Below the pieces are notes generated by a model, which saw only the letters and a program-made list of their open reading frames with translations, did not search any database and was not told the DNA's origin. DNA of 46,965 nt from positions 1 to 46,965 of the forward strand of contig NZ_RAWE01000059.1 of the NCBI RefSeq assembly GCF_003611695.1, given 5' to 3'. Source of the stretch: Corallococcus carmarthensis. GTDB taxonomy: Bacteria; Myxococcota; Myxococcia; Myxococcales; Myxococcaceae. The position numbers were made by a program, and so were the translations under genes. Shown piece by piece: positions 26,015 to 33,985 of the stretch (position 1 is the first letter of the stretch; each line of letters starts with the position of its first letter).

Positions 26015-26521
26015 ATGTCGCGTTTGCTGCTGACGCTCGTGCTGTCCGCCCTCCTCGCGGGGTGCCACCGCGCGACGTTCGAGGACTCGGTGCTCCAGAA
26101 GTCCGACGTGAAGTACCGCGTCGGCCCGCTGTCCAACGACGTCTGGGAGCGCCGCGGCTTCGACGACAACGACCTGGCCTTCGTGGAGCGCGGTGACACC
26201 GGCCGCGTCATCGCCACCAACTCCACCTGCAGGGACCACGACGACCCCTCCCTCCAGGTCCTCACGAAGCACCTGCTCATGGGCTTCACCGAGCGCCAGG
26301 ACCTGGGCCAGCGCGGCTTCACCCTGGATGGCCGTGAGGCCCTGCGAAGCCGCTACATCGCGAAGCTCGACGGCGTGCCCATCTCGCTGGAGCTGGTGGT
26401 CCTCAAGAAGGACAACTGCGTCTTCGACTTCAGCTACGTCGCCCCCGTGGGCACCGCCGACGCGCGCATGGCGGACTTCGAAAGCCTCTTCGAAGGCTTC
26501 CGTTTGGAGCACCGCCGATGA
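26015..26521 (+). CDS. small lipoprotein heading the MCE/Mla operon
   Basis: 168 aa with a clear lipoprotein signal MSRLLLTLVLSALLAGC (lipobox LLAGC, Cys17). The mature part is a compact alpha/beta domain with YRVGPLSNDVWERRGFDDND, two further cysteines (NSTCRDHD, KKDNCVFDF) and a C-terminal DARMADFESLFEGFRL helix. No named family, but small lipoproteins of this sort recur beside MlaEFD genes. Its TGA overlaps the MlaE start, so translation is coupled. It may be a periplasmic partner of the transporter; that is inference. Confidence 0.8.
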   Translation: MSRLLLTLVLSALLAGCHRATFEDSVLQKSDVKYRVGPLSNDVWERRGFDDNDLAFVERGDTGRVIATNSTCRDHDDPSLQVLTKHLLMGFTERQDLGQRGFTLDGREALRSRYIAKLDGVPISLELVVLKKDNCVFDFSYVAPVGTADARMADFESLFEGFRLEHRR

Positions 26522-27312
26522 TGCCCGGAGCGCGCATCGCGGGGCACGGCCCCAGCCTCAAGGAGCGCCTCCGCGAGCGCATGGAGTCCCTGGGCGCCCT
26601 GTCCGTGATGACGGGCCAGGTGTTCAGCCGCGCCGTGCGCCCGCCCTATGACTGGGCCGGCCTCATCTTCCACACCGAGTCCCTGGGCGTGCGCTCGCTG
26701 CCCATCGCGCTGCTCACCGCGACGTTCGCGGGGCTCGTCATCTCGCTCCAGTTCGGCTACTTCCTGGCCCGCTTCGGCGTGCAGTACACCGTGGGCCGCG
26801 TCGTCATCCTCACGCTGTTCCGCGAGCTGGCCCCCGTGCTCACCGCCCTCACCGTGGGCGCGCGCATCGGATCCGGCATCGCCGCGGAGCTGGGCTCCAT
26901 GACCGTGACGGAGCAGGTGGACGCCATCCGCGCGCTGGGCGCGGATCCGTTGCGCAAGCTGGTGGTGCCGCGCGTGTTCGCGTGCCTCATCGTGATGCCG
27001 GTGCTCACCGTGTTCTCGGACGTGGTGGGCCTGGTGGGCGGCGCGCTGGTGGTGAAGTCCCAGTACGGCATCTCCCTGGATCAGTTCTTCCAGGGCGCGC
27101 TGGACGCGGTGCTGATGGGCGACTTCGTCTCCGGCGTCATCAAGGGCGCCGTGTTCGGGCTCATCATCGGCCTGGTGGGTTGCTTCAAGGGGCTGGCGGT
27201 GGAGGGCGGCACGGAAGGCGTGGGCCGCGCCACCACGCAGACGGTGGCCATCACCTCCGTCACCGTGTGTCTCGCGGACTTCTTCATCACGAAAATCACG
27301 CTCTACTTCTGA
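26518..27312 (+). CDS. mlaE: MlaE-family ABC transporter permease
   Basis: 264 aa. The MlaE/DUF140 permease core is plain: SLGVRSLPIALLTATFAGL, ALTVGARIGSGIAAELGSM, VTEQVDAIRALGADPLRKLV and VPRVFACLIVMPVLTVFSD, with five to six membrane segments and the conserved EQVDA(I/L) loop that contacts the ATPase. It works with MlaF and MlaD to move phospholipids between inner and outer membranes. ATGATG at 26518 offers two adjacent starts. Followed after 14 nt by the ATPase gene. Confidence 0.93.
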   Translation: MMPGARIAGHGPSLKERLRERMESLGALSVMTGQVFSRAVRPPYDWAGLIFHTESLGVRSLPIALLTATFAGLVISLQFGYFLARFGVQYTVGRVVILTLFRELAPVLTALTVGARIGSGIAAELGSMTVTEQVDAIRALGADPLRKLVVPRVFACLIVMPVLTVFSDVVGLVGGALVVKSQYGISLDQFFQGALDAVLMGDFVSGVIKGAVFGLIIGLVGCFKGLAVEGGTEGVGRATTQTVAITSVTVCLADFFITKITLYF

Positions 27313-27326
27313 AGCCGCCCGCACCC

Positions 27327-28157
27327 ATGCGCAAGGCCCGCTCCGCTCACCGAGACCCCGCAGTCCCATTCGCGTTCCGCAAGCCCACGCCGGGCGAGGA
27401 GCTCATCCGCTTCGACGGCCTCATGAAGCAGTTCGGCGCCAAGCGCATCTACGACGGCGTGGACCTGGACGTGCGCGCTGGCGAGACGCTGGTGGTGCTG
27501 GGCGGCTCCGGCGTGGGCAAGAGCGTGCTGCTCAAGTGTCTCATCGGCCTGCTGCACCCGGACGGCGGCAGCATCCTGTTCGAAGGCTACGACCTCGCGA
27601 AGTTCTCCGAGGAGCAGTTCCTGGAGGTCCGCAAGCACGTGGCCATGGTGTTCCAGGGCGCGGCGCTGTTCGACTCGCTCAGCGTGGCGGAGAACGTGGC
27701 GTATCCGCTGCGGGAGCACTTCAAGAAGATGACGCGCGCTGAAATCAACAAGCGCGTGGCGGAGAAGCTGGAGCTGGTGGACCTGCCCAACACGGAGAAG
27801 CTGATGCCGTCGGACCTGTCCGGCGGCATGCGCAAGCGCGTGGGCCTGGCGCGCGCCATCGCCACGGACCCGGAGGTCATCCTCTGGGACGAGCCCACGA
27901 CGGGCCTGGACCCCGTCACCACGCAGACCATCAACGAGCTGATTGATTCGATGAAGCAGCGCCTGGGCGCGACTTCCATTGTCGTCACGCACGACATGGT
28001 GAGCGCCTTCGTGCTGGCGGACCGGATGGCCATGCTGGCCAACCGGAAGATCGTCCAGGTGGGCACCCCGGAGGAGATGCGACGCTCCCAGGTGCCGGAG
28101 GTGCGCGCCTTCATCGACGCGCGCCGCCTGGAGCTGAACCCCCGGGGAACACCATGA
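27327..28157 (+). CDS. mlaF: MlaF-family ABC transporter ATPase
   Basis: 276 aa from MRKARSAHRD. Walker A GGSGVGKSVLLK at about 58-69, Q-loop VFQGAALFDSLSV, signature LSGGMRKRVGLARA, Walker B EVILWDEPTTGLDPVT and the H-loop VVTHDM are all intact. GAALFDSLSVAENV is typical of the MlaF/Mkl subgroup. The N-terminus has about 25 residues of basic extension before the ABC fold. Energises the MlaE permease. Its TGA overlaps the ATG of the mlaD gene. Confidence 0.94.
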   Translation: MRKARSAHRDPAVPFAFRKPTPGEELIRFDGLMKQFGAKRIYDGVDLDVRAGETLVVLGGSGVGKSVLLKCLIGLLHPDGGSILFEGYDLAKFSEEQFLEVRKHVAMVFQGAALFDSLSVAENVAYPLREHFKKMTRAEINKRVAEKLELVDLPNTEKLMPSDLSGGMRKRVGLARAIATDPEVILWDEPTTGLDPVTTQTINELIDSMKQRLGATSIVVTHDMVSAFVLADRMAMLANRKIVQVGTPEEMRRSQVPEVRAFIDARRLELNPRGTP

Positions 28158-29356
28158 GTCTCTTCACCTCGACCTCGAAGGAAAAGCGCCTGGCCGTGAG
28201 GGCGGGCCTCTTCGTCGCCGTGGGCCTCGCCGTGGCTGGCGTCGTCGTCTTCTTCATCGGCCGTGAGTCCAACCTCTTCCAACGCCAGGTCATCTTCCAC
28301 GCCTACTTCCAGAGCGTGGACGGCCTGAGCGACCAGTCCCCCGTGTGGATTGGCGGCCTGAAGGTGGGCCGCGTGAACGGCGTGTCTTTCTCCCCGGACC
28401 TGAAGGACAGCCGCCTGCAGGTGGAGTTCCAGGTGGCCAGCGCCTACGCGAACCGCATCCGCGCGGACTCCGTGGCCCGGCTCACCAGCATGGGCGTGCT
28501 GGGCGACAAGGCGGTGGACATCTCCCTGGGCAGCGCGGACCAGCCCGCCGTGGAGCCCGGCGGCGTCATCAAGTCCAGCAGCGGCGGGGACCTGTCCACG
28601 CTCATGAGCAGCGCCAGCCGGGTGATGGAGAACTCGGTCGAAATCAGCGAGTCCCTCAAGGACGCCGTGAAGGTCTACACGAACCCGCAGCTGTCGCGGG
28701 ACCTGGCCAAGAGCGTCGCCTCGCTGCGCTCCATCATGGAAGAGGTGGAGAAGGGCAACGGCGCCCTGCACGCCCTCATCTACGACCCGCGCACCGGCCA
28801 GGAGGTGAACACGCTGCTGGCCAACGCGTCCGGCGCCGCCAGGCGCATGGACGGAGCCCTGGGTCACGTGGAGGCCATCCTGGGCGAGGTGCGCCGGGGG
28901 GACGGCACCGCGCACGCGCTCATCTACGGCCAGGACGGCGCGGTGGCCATGCGGGAGCTGGGCGAGGCCGCCGGCCAGCTGGCGGGCCTGCTGGAGGACG
29001 CGAAGAAGAGCCCCAACGGCGCCGTGCACCAGCTCATCTACGGCGACGCGAAGGGCATGTTCGCGGACCTGGGCAGCGCCGCCGCGGACATCAAGACCAT
29101 CACCGCCACCGTGGCCAAGGGCGACGGCACCCTGGGCGCGCTCGTCAACGACCCCACCGTCTATGACGACCTGCGCGAGGTGCTGGGCAACGTGAAGCGC
29201 AACCGCATCCTCCGCGCGCTGGTGCGCTTCTCCGTGAGCAACCACGAGTCCCTGGACCAGGTGGGCGCCCCGCAGACGGCGCCCACCCCGCTCACGCCCG
29301 CCGCGGACGCGGGCGCCGCCGCCGCCCCGGCCCCCGCGCCCGCGTCGACGCCCTGA
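28154..29356 (+). CDS. mlaD: MCE-domain (MlaD-family) lipid-binding protein
   Basis: 400 aa. A short cytoplasmic N-terminus, one membrane anchor (about 18-36, LFVAVGLAVAGVVVFFIG), then an MCE domain (about 42-125: AYFQSVDGLSDQSPVWIGGL, KVGRVNGVSF, GVLGDKAVDIS). The remainder is helical and contains four imperfect repeats built on GxGxxHALIY (GNGALHALIY, GDGTAHALIY, PNGAVHQLIY, GDGTLGALVN), each followed by a helix with LL or DL. Such long helical tails can form a tunnel across the periplasm in MCE assemblies. The C-terminus is Ala/Pro-rich low complexity. Much longer than E. coli MlaD (about 180 aa). Last gene of the operon. Confidence 0.92.
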   Translation: MSLFTSTSKEKRLAVRAGLFVAVGLAVAGVVVFFIGRESNLFQRQVIFHAYFQSVDGLSDQSPVWIGGLKVGRVNGVSFSPDLKDSRLQVEFQVASAYANRIRADSVARLTSMGVLGDKAVDISLGSADQPAVEPGGVIKSSSGGDLSTLMSSASRVMENSVEISESLKDAVKVYTNPQLSRDLAKSVASLRSIMEEVEKGNGALHALIYDPRTGQEVNTLLANASGAARRMDGALGHVEAILGEVRRGDGTAHALIYGQDGAVAMRELGEAAGQLAGLLEDAKKSPNGAVHQLIYGDAKGMFADLGSAAADIKTITATVAKGDGTLGALVNDPTVYDDLREVLGNVKRNRILRALVRFSVSNHESLDQVGAPQTAPTPLTPAADAGAAAAPAPAPASTP

Positions 29357-29376
29357 GTCAGCCGGCCGCGTCAGGA

Positions 29377-29424
29377 ACTCCGGGGGGCGAAACGCCTTCC
29401 CAGTGAAACGCGGCCCGGAGTCTT
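29377..29424 (+). terminator. possible terminator after the Mla operon
   Basis: ACTCCGGG (29377-29384) pairs perfectly with CCCGGAGT (29414-29421), with CTTT following. The long loop contains a smaller GGCG/CGCC hairpin. It lies 20 nt after the mlaD stop. Confidence 0.45.
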
Positions 29425-29487
29425 TCACGCGGTGGGACACCGTGTGAGCACATACGGTTTTGCTTTGTTTCCAGGACTGTCTGTGTA

Positions 29488-29517
29488 TTGACTCGGAAGT
29501 CACGAAGGTCGTATTCC
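29488..29517 (+). promoter_or_regulatory. sigma-70-like promoter of M43 protease gene 1
   Basis: TTGACT (29488-29493), an 18-nt spacer and TATTCC (29512-29517). The same TTGACT-18 nt-TAT arrangement stands before the tandem paralogue at 30614-30643, which supports its being functional. The TTGACT and start codon are 58 nt apart. Confidence 0.55.
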
Positions 29518-29550
29518 GGCTCCCCCCTACTTTTCGAGGAGTTGGGAACA

Positions 29551-30447
29551 ATGCTTCGTCACGTCGCGCAGCGCAGTGGCCGTGTCGCGGTGGTCCTTGG
29601 CACCCTGATGTCCCTGGCGGGCTGTAACAGCAACGCCCCGGCGCCGGAGGAGCAGGCCCCGGCGGAGGAGACCACCACCCAGCAGGCGATTCCGCACCGT
29701 GGCTGCTCGACCATCGAGCCGTCCGCCGACGAGAAGCTGGAGATTGAAGCGGCGATCGCGGGCCGCGTGCAGGCCAAGCGCGCCGTGGGCTCCGTGAACG
29801 TGCCCGTGTACTTCCACGTCATCAACAAGGGCACGGGCATCGCGAACGGCGACGTTCCGGACTCGCAGATCACCTCGCAGATGAACGTGCTGAACGCGGC
29901 GTACGCCAACACCCCGTTCAAGTTCACCCTGGCCGGCACGGACCGCACGACCAACTCGTCCTGGTTCGCCCTGTCGCAGGGCAGCACCAACGAGAAGAAC
30001 ATGAAGAACGCCCTGCGCAAGGGCGGCAAGGAGTCGCTGAACATCTACACCGCGAACCTCAGCGGTGGCCTGCTGGGCTGGGCGACCTTCCCCTCCAGCT
30101 ACACCAGCCAGCCGAAGATGGACGGCGTGGTCATGCTGTACAGCAGCGTCCCCGGCGGCACGGCGTCCCCCTACAACCTGGGCGACACGGCCACGCACGA
30201 GGTCGGTCACTGGGTGGGCCTGTACCACACGTTCCAGGGCGGCTGCGCCAGCCCGGGTGACTCCGTCAGCGACACGCCCCCCGAGGCCTCGCCCGCGTAC
30301 GGCTGCCCCGCGGGCCGCGACACCTGCTCCGGTGGCGGCGCGGACCCCATCTACAACTTCATGGACTACTCCGACGACAGCTGCATGAACACCTTCACCG
30401 CCGGCCAGAGCACGCGCGCGGACAGCCTGACCGCGACGTACCGCTAG
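29551..30447 (+). CDS. M43-family (pappalysin-like) zinc metalloprotease, lipoprotein, copy 1
   Basis: 298 aa from the ATG at 29551 with GAGGAG upstream. Lipoprotein signal [20 protein letters not shown] then SLAGC (Cys25), and a Glu/Ala/Pro-rich propeptide-like linker. The catalytic domain has [13 protein letters not shown], the metzincin zinc site His216-Glu-Val-Gly-His220 with the third His226 ([11 protein letters not shown]), and the Met-turn [11 protein letters not shown], with paired cysteines typical of M43 enzymes such as ulilysin. Secreted or surface-attached proteolysis, probably for feeding or processing. A paralogue follows in tandem. Own promoter upstream and terminator downstream. 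Confidence 0.92.
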   Translation: MLRHVAQRSGRVAVVLGTLMSLAGCNSNAPAPEEQAPAEETTTQQAIPHRGCSTIEPSADEKLEIEAAIAGRVQAKRAVGSVNVPVYFHVINKGTGIANGDVPDSQITSQMNVLNAAYANTPFKFTLAGTDRTTNSSWFALSQGSTNEKNMKNALRKGGKESLNIYTANLSGGLLGWATFPSSYTSQPKMDGVVMLYSSVPGGTASPYNLGDTATHEVGHWVGLYHTFQGGCASPGDSVSDTPPEASPAYGCPAGRDTCSGGGADPIYNFMDYSDDSCMNTFTAGQSTRADSLTATYR

Positions 30448-30480
30448 AAAAATCACGCGGTACTGTGGCCGATGTGCCGA

Positions 30481-30515
30481 CGCCGGGGTCCCCGTTCAGG
30501 GGGCTCCGGCGTTTT
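30481..30515 (+). terminator. Rho-independent terminator after M43 copy 1
   Basis: CGCCGGGGTCCCC pairs with GGGGGCTCCGGCG (13-bp stem, two G-T wobbles) around GTTCA, followed by TTTT. It separates the tandem protease genes into independent units. Confidence 0.8.
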
Positions 30516-30613
30516 CCATTTTCTGGGATGAAACACAGACAGGCCGTCTCCCGGCCCTGTGACGCTTGGTCTGTCTCGGGTGTTTTGCCGAGAGTGCAAT
30601 TTTCTCGCGTCTG

Positions 30614-30643
30614 TTGACTTGGGCTGTTTCATCCCTGTATCAA
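30614..30643 (+). promoter_or_regulatory. sigma-70-like promoter of M43 protease gene 2
   Basis: TTGACT (30614-30619), an 18-nt spacer and TATCAA (30638-30643), a good match to the consensus and in the same arrangement as the promoter of copy 1. It lies 57 nt before the start region, with a TTGAGGAGTTGG ribosome segment shared with copy 1. Confidence 0.65.
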
Positions 30644-30676
30644 TATTTCACCCCTTTCTTGAGGAGTTGGGAAACG

Positions 30677-31576
30677 ATGCTTCGTCACGTCGCGCAGCGC
30701 AGTGGCCGTGTCGCGGTGGTCCTTGGCACCCTGATGTCCCTGGCGGGCTGCAGCAGCAGCGCCCCGGCTCCCGAGGAGCAGGCCCCGGCGGAGGAGACCG
30801 CCACCCAGCAGGCCACGCCGCACCGCGGCTGTGCGACCATCGAGCCGTCCGCCGATGAGAAGCTGGAGATTGAAGCGGCGCTGGCGGCCCGTGGCGTGAG
30901 CGCCAAGCGCGCGGTGGGCTCGGTGAACGTGCCCGTGTACTTCCACGTCATCAACCAGGGCGCGGGCATCGCCAACGGCGACATCCCGGACTCGCAGATC
31001 ACCGCGCAGATGAACGTGCTGAACGCGGCGTACTCCAACACCCCGTTCAAGTTCACGCTGGCGGGCACGGACCGCACGACGAACAGCACCTGGTACAACC
31101 TGCGCAGCGGCTCCGCGGCGGAGAAGAAGATGAAGGCCGCGCTGCGCAAGGGCACCGCCGCCGCGCTGAACCTCTACACGGCGAACCTCAGCGGCGGCCT
31201 GCTGGGCTGGGCGACGTTCCCCTCCAGCTACTCCAGCCAGCCCTCCATGGACGGCGTGGTCATCCTCTACAGCAGCGTCCCCGGCGGCACGGCCGTCCCC
31301 TACAACGAGGGTGACACGGCCACGCACGAAGTCGGCCACTGGGTGGGCCTGTACCACACGTTCCAGGGCGGCTGCACCGCCACGGGCGACTCCGTCAGCG
31401 ACACGCCTCCGGAGGCTTCCGCCGCGTTTGGCTGCCCCACCGGCCGTGACACCTGCTCCGGCGGCGGCGTGGACCCCATCCTGAACTTCATGGACTACAC
31501 GGACGACAACTGCATGAACCAGTTCTCCGCTGGCCAGGTGGCCCGCGCGGACAGCCTGACCGCGACGTACCGCTAG
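30677..31576 (+). CDS. M43-family zinc metalloprotease, lipoprotein, copy 2
   Basis: 299 aa, a tandem paralogue of the preceding gene. The first 25 residues, including the lipobox SLAGC, are identical at protein level. Zinc site His217-Glu-Val-Gly-His221 with His227 ([11 protein letters not shown]) and Met-turn [11 protein letters not shown] are intact. Differences cluster in a one-residue insertion near 62-66 (GVSAKR), in the stretch around 140-155 ([20 protein letters not shown]) and in the late variable loops, so the copies may differ in substrate or activation. Independently transcribed: own promoter and terminator. Confidence 0.92.
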   Translation: MLRHVAQRSGRVAVVLGTLMSLAGCSSSAPAPEEQAPAEETATQQATPHRGCATIEPSADEKLEIEAALAARGVSAKRAVGSVNVPVYFHVINQGAGIANGDIPDSQITAQMNVLNAAYSNTPFKFTLAGTDRTTNSTWYNLRSGSAAEKKMKAALRKGTAAALNLYTANLSGGLLGWATFPSSYSSQPSMDGVVILYSSVPGGTAVPYNEGDTATHEVGHWVGLYHTFQGGCTATGDSVSDTPPEASAAFGCPTGRDTCSGGGVDPILNFMDYTDDNCMNQFSAGQVARADSLTATYR

Positions 31577-31605
31577 TCAGCGCTCCCATTTCCCGCAGTC
31601 CCTGA

Positions 31606-31648
31606 CGCCGGAGTCCCCAATGTACGGGGGCTGCGGCGTCTTCCTTTT
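31606..31648 (+). terminator. Rho-independent terminator after M43 copy 2
   Basis: CGCCGGAGTCCCC pairs with GGGGCTGCGGCG (one mismatch, one wobble) across a short loop, followed by a T-rich tail (TCTTCCTTTT). The stem resembles the terminator of copy 1, so the duplicated unit probably included promoter and terminator. Confidence 0.7.
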
Positions 31649-31736
31649 CCAGCGTGGACAAGCCGGGCCCGCGCTGGCCACAGTGGGGGACCGCCCTCCG
31701 GTGCCCGGAAGGCGTGCTCCAGGAGGGTGTGGCGCC

Positions 31737-32897
31737 GTGAGAGACCTGTTGATGATTCCCGGGCCGGTGGACGTGGACGCGGACGTGTTGCAGGCGCTGT
31801 CGGCGCCGGTGCCCGGGCACCTGGACGCGGCCTTCATCGCCACCTTCGGCCGGGCCCTGAAGCGCCTGCGCGAGGTGTCGCTCGCCCCCGGCGCGCAGCC
31901 CTTCGTCGTCTCCGGCAGCGGCACGCTGGCCATGGAACTCGCCGTGGCCAACCTCGTCGAGCCCGGCGACCGCGCGCTGGTGGTGAACACCGGCTACTTC
32001 AGCGACCGCATGGCCCACATCCTGGAGCGCCACGGCGCCAAGGTGACGCACGTGCGCGCCCCCACGGGCGGCGCCCCGGAGGTGGCCCAGGTGGAGGCGG
32101 AGCTGCGCGGCGGCGGCTTCAAGCTGATGACCGTCACCCACGTGGACACCTCCACCGCGGTGCTCGCGCCCGTGGAGCCGCTGGTGAAGGCCGCGCGCCA
32201 GTACGGCGTCCTGGCCGTGGTGGACGGCGTGTGCGCCACCGCCGGTGAGGCCTTCCACCAGGACGCGTGGGGCGCGGACGTGTACCTCACCGCCAGCCAG
32301 AAGGCGGTGGGCGTGCCGCCGGGCCTGGCGCTCCTCACGGTGAGCCCCCGCGCGCTGGCCGCGTGGAAGCAGCGCAAGACCCCCGTGGCCAGCGTGTACG
32401 CGGACTGGGCGGAGTGGCTGCCGGTGATGGAGGCCTACGAAGCCGGCAAGCCCTCCTACTTCGCCACCCCGCCCACCTCCCTGGTGTGCGCGCTGGACGT
32501 GAGCCTGGGACAGATTCTGGCGGAGGGCATGGAGGCCCGCTTCGAGCGCCACCGCCGCATGGCCCGCGCCTTCCGCGCCGCCTGGAGCGCGCTGGGGCTG
32601 CGGCTCGTCCCCACCTCCGAAGCCCTGGCCGCCAATACCCTGAGCGCCGTGTACTACCCGGACGGCGTGGACGCGTCGCTCGTGGGCCGCGTGAAGGCGC
32701 AGGGGGTGGCCATCGCCGGGGGCCTCCACCCGGAAATCAAGACGCGCTACTTCCGCGTGGGCCACATGAACCGCGTCAGCGCCGGGGACGTGCTCGTCAC
32801 CGTGGGGGCCATCGAACGGGCCCTCCGCGCCGCCGGCCACCGCGCCGCCGCCTCGGGAACGGCCGTCGCCGCCGCCCAGGCCGCCCTCTCTGAGTGA
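31737..32897 (+). CDS. class V PLP-dependent aminotransferase (alanine-glyoxylate/serine type)
   Basis: 386 aa from a GTG start with AGGAGG 10 nt upstream. MIPGPVDVD at the N-terminus, SGSGTLAMELAVANL for cofactor phosphate binding, Asp163 in VVDGVCATAG and the PLP lysine Lys189 in TASQKAVGVPPG are typical of the alanine-glyoxylate/serine-pyruvate aminotransferase family, as is the C-terminal YFRVGHMN. It would interconvert small amino and keto acids (for example glyoxylate and glycine); exact substrates cannot be read from sequence. Monocistronic between terminators. Confidence 0.9.
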   Translation: MRDLLMIPGPVDVDADVLQALSAPVPGHLDAAFIATFGRALKRLREVSLAPGAQPFVVSGSGTLAMELAVANLVEPGDRALVVNTGYFSDRMAHILERHGAKVTHVRAPTGGAPEVAQVEAELRGGGFKLMTVTHVDTSTAVLAPVEPLVKAARQYGVLAVVDGVCATAGEAFHQDAWGADVYLTASQKAVGVPPGLALLTVSPRALAAWKQRKTPVASVYADWAEWLPVMEAYEAGKPSYFATPPTSLVCALDVSLGQILAEGMEARFERHRRMARAFRAAWSALGLRLVPTSEALAANTLSAVYYPDGVDASLVGRVKAQGVAIAGGLHPEIKTRYFRVGHMNRVSAGDVLVTVGAIERALRAAGHRAAASGTAVAAAQAALSE

Positions 32898-32904
32898 GAC
32901 TCGG

Positions 32905-32931
32905 AGTGTGGGCCCCGGCCCTCACTGTTTT
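32905..32931 (+). terminator. Rho-independent terminator after aminotransferase
   Basis: AGTGTGGGC pairs with GCCCTCACT (one T-T mismatch) around CCCG, followed by G and TTTT, 8 nt after the stop. Confidence 0.7.
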
Positions 32932-33166
32932 CTCAGGGTCCAAGAAACCCGTCTGTACGCCCATTAGATTTGTGTAAGCTCCCAGAAATCACAGATACTT
33001 CAGGTCTTACCGGGATTTCTTGTCGTTCCGGTGGAAATATGTGATTGGGCTGCACGGTGTGAGCGGGGCGTGGGCCCCGGCACCTGTGAGGGGGAAGGGC
33101 TGCGCTGGCGGAAGGGACCCAAACAACGGGGGGGCCGATTCCAGCGCCTGAGAAGTGGAGGTCGGT

Positions 33167-33796
33167 ATGGATCGCGGACCGGTGGAAGGTTCGTCGAGGG
33201 CGGTGGGCAGGGCGGATGAGAGCGCGGCGTGGCACCTGACGGAACGGTGCCTGGCCGCGACCCCGGAAGACGGGGCGCGCGGGATGTTCTTCCAGGGAGT
33301 GGTGGGCGTGGTGGGCTTCCTCCAGGGTGAGGAGGCCCAGGCGAAGTGCCTGGCGGCGTCCGGGCTGAAGGAGCTGAACGCCGCGGAGCTGTACCCGGTG
33401 ACGCGCTTCCTGGCGATGGCCGCCGAGGCGACGCGGCTGCTGGGCCCCCAGCTGGGGGATTGGGAGCAGTCGCTGCGGCACATCGGGACGCAGGCCACGG
33501 TGGACTTCCTGGCCTCCATGTTCGGCCGGGAGCTGATGCAGGCGGCCGCCCGCAATCCCCGGCGGATGCTCCAGCACATGATCGAGAACTACCGCGTCGC
33601 GGTGAGCTACGGCGATCGCAGCGTGCTCTGGACCGGAGACAACAGCGCCCGCTTCGTGATGCGCCGGGACTTCATGCCCGCGCCGTACCACGAGGGTGTG
33701 CTCCAGGCCGCCCTGGAGGCCGTGGGGGCCCAGGATGTCCAGGTTCACGGGCGGCAGTTGTCCCTGCTGGACACCGAATACGACGTTTCCTGGTAG
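33167..33796 (+). CDS. DUF2378/TIGR02265 family protein
   Basis: 209 aa from the ATG at 33167, chosen over a GTG at 33155 because the GGAG ribosome site overlaps the latter. ARGMFFQGVVGVV, LYPVTRFLAMAAEATRLLGP, SLRHIGTQATVDFLASMFGR, QHMIENYRVAVSYG and the C-terminal FMPAPYHEGVLQAALEAVGA are hallmarks of a paralogous family (DUF2378/TIGR02265) greatly expanded in Myxococcus and relatives. Function unknown; the family is a useful taxonomic marker. The fold resembles heme/NO-binding-like helical domains, but no heme ligand can be assigned. A terminator follows. Confidence 0.88.
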   Translation: MDRGPVEGSSRAVGRADESAAWHLTERCLAATPEDGARGMFFQGVVGVVGFLQGEEAQAKCLAASGLKELNAAELYPVTRFLAMAAEATRLLGPQLGDWEQSLRHIGTQATVDFLASMFGRELMQAAARNPRRMLQHMIENYRVAVSYGDRSVLWTGDNSARFVMRRDFMPAPYHEGVLQAALEAVGAQDVQVHGRQLSLLDTEYDVSW

Positions 33797-33815
33797 TTCC
33801 GAGCTCTGGAGCCAA

Positions 33816-33840
33816 CCCCACCCGCCGCGTGGGGCCTTTT
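33816..33840 (+). terminator. terminator after DUF2378 gene
   Basis: CCCCAC pairs with GTGGGG around a 7-nt loop, followed by CCTTTT, 19 nt after the stop. Confidence 0.6.
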
Positions 33841-33844
33841 CGCG

Positions 33845-33880
33845 GGACGTTCACCAGCCAGCGCTCGCTGGTGAACGTCC
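33845..33880. repeat. perfect 14-bp inverted repeat
   Basis: GGACGTTCACCAGC (33845-33858) is exactly complemented by GCTGGTGAACGTCC (33867-33880) with an 8-nt spacer that is itself partly self-complementary. No T-run follows. It lies between a terminator and the histidine kinase gene, about 105 nt before that start. Possible roles are a second terminator, a regulator-binding site or a transcript structure. Confidence 0.8.
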
Positions 33881-33985
33881 GCCATTTCTCCCGCTGGCGT
33901 GACAGGGAGGGCCACTAGCATGGGGTGAAAGAGGCCCACACCCCATGGGAGGCGTCACGCGAATGGAGACAGGCGGGGCCCGGGC

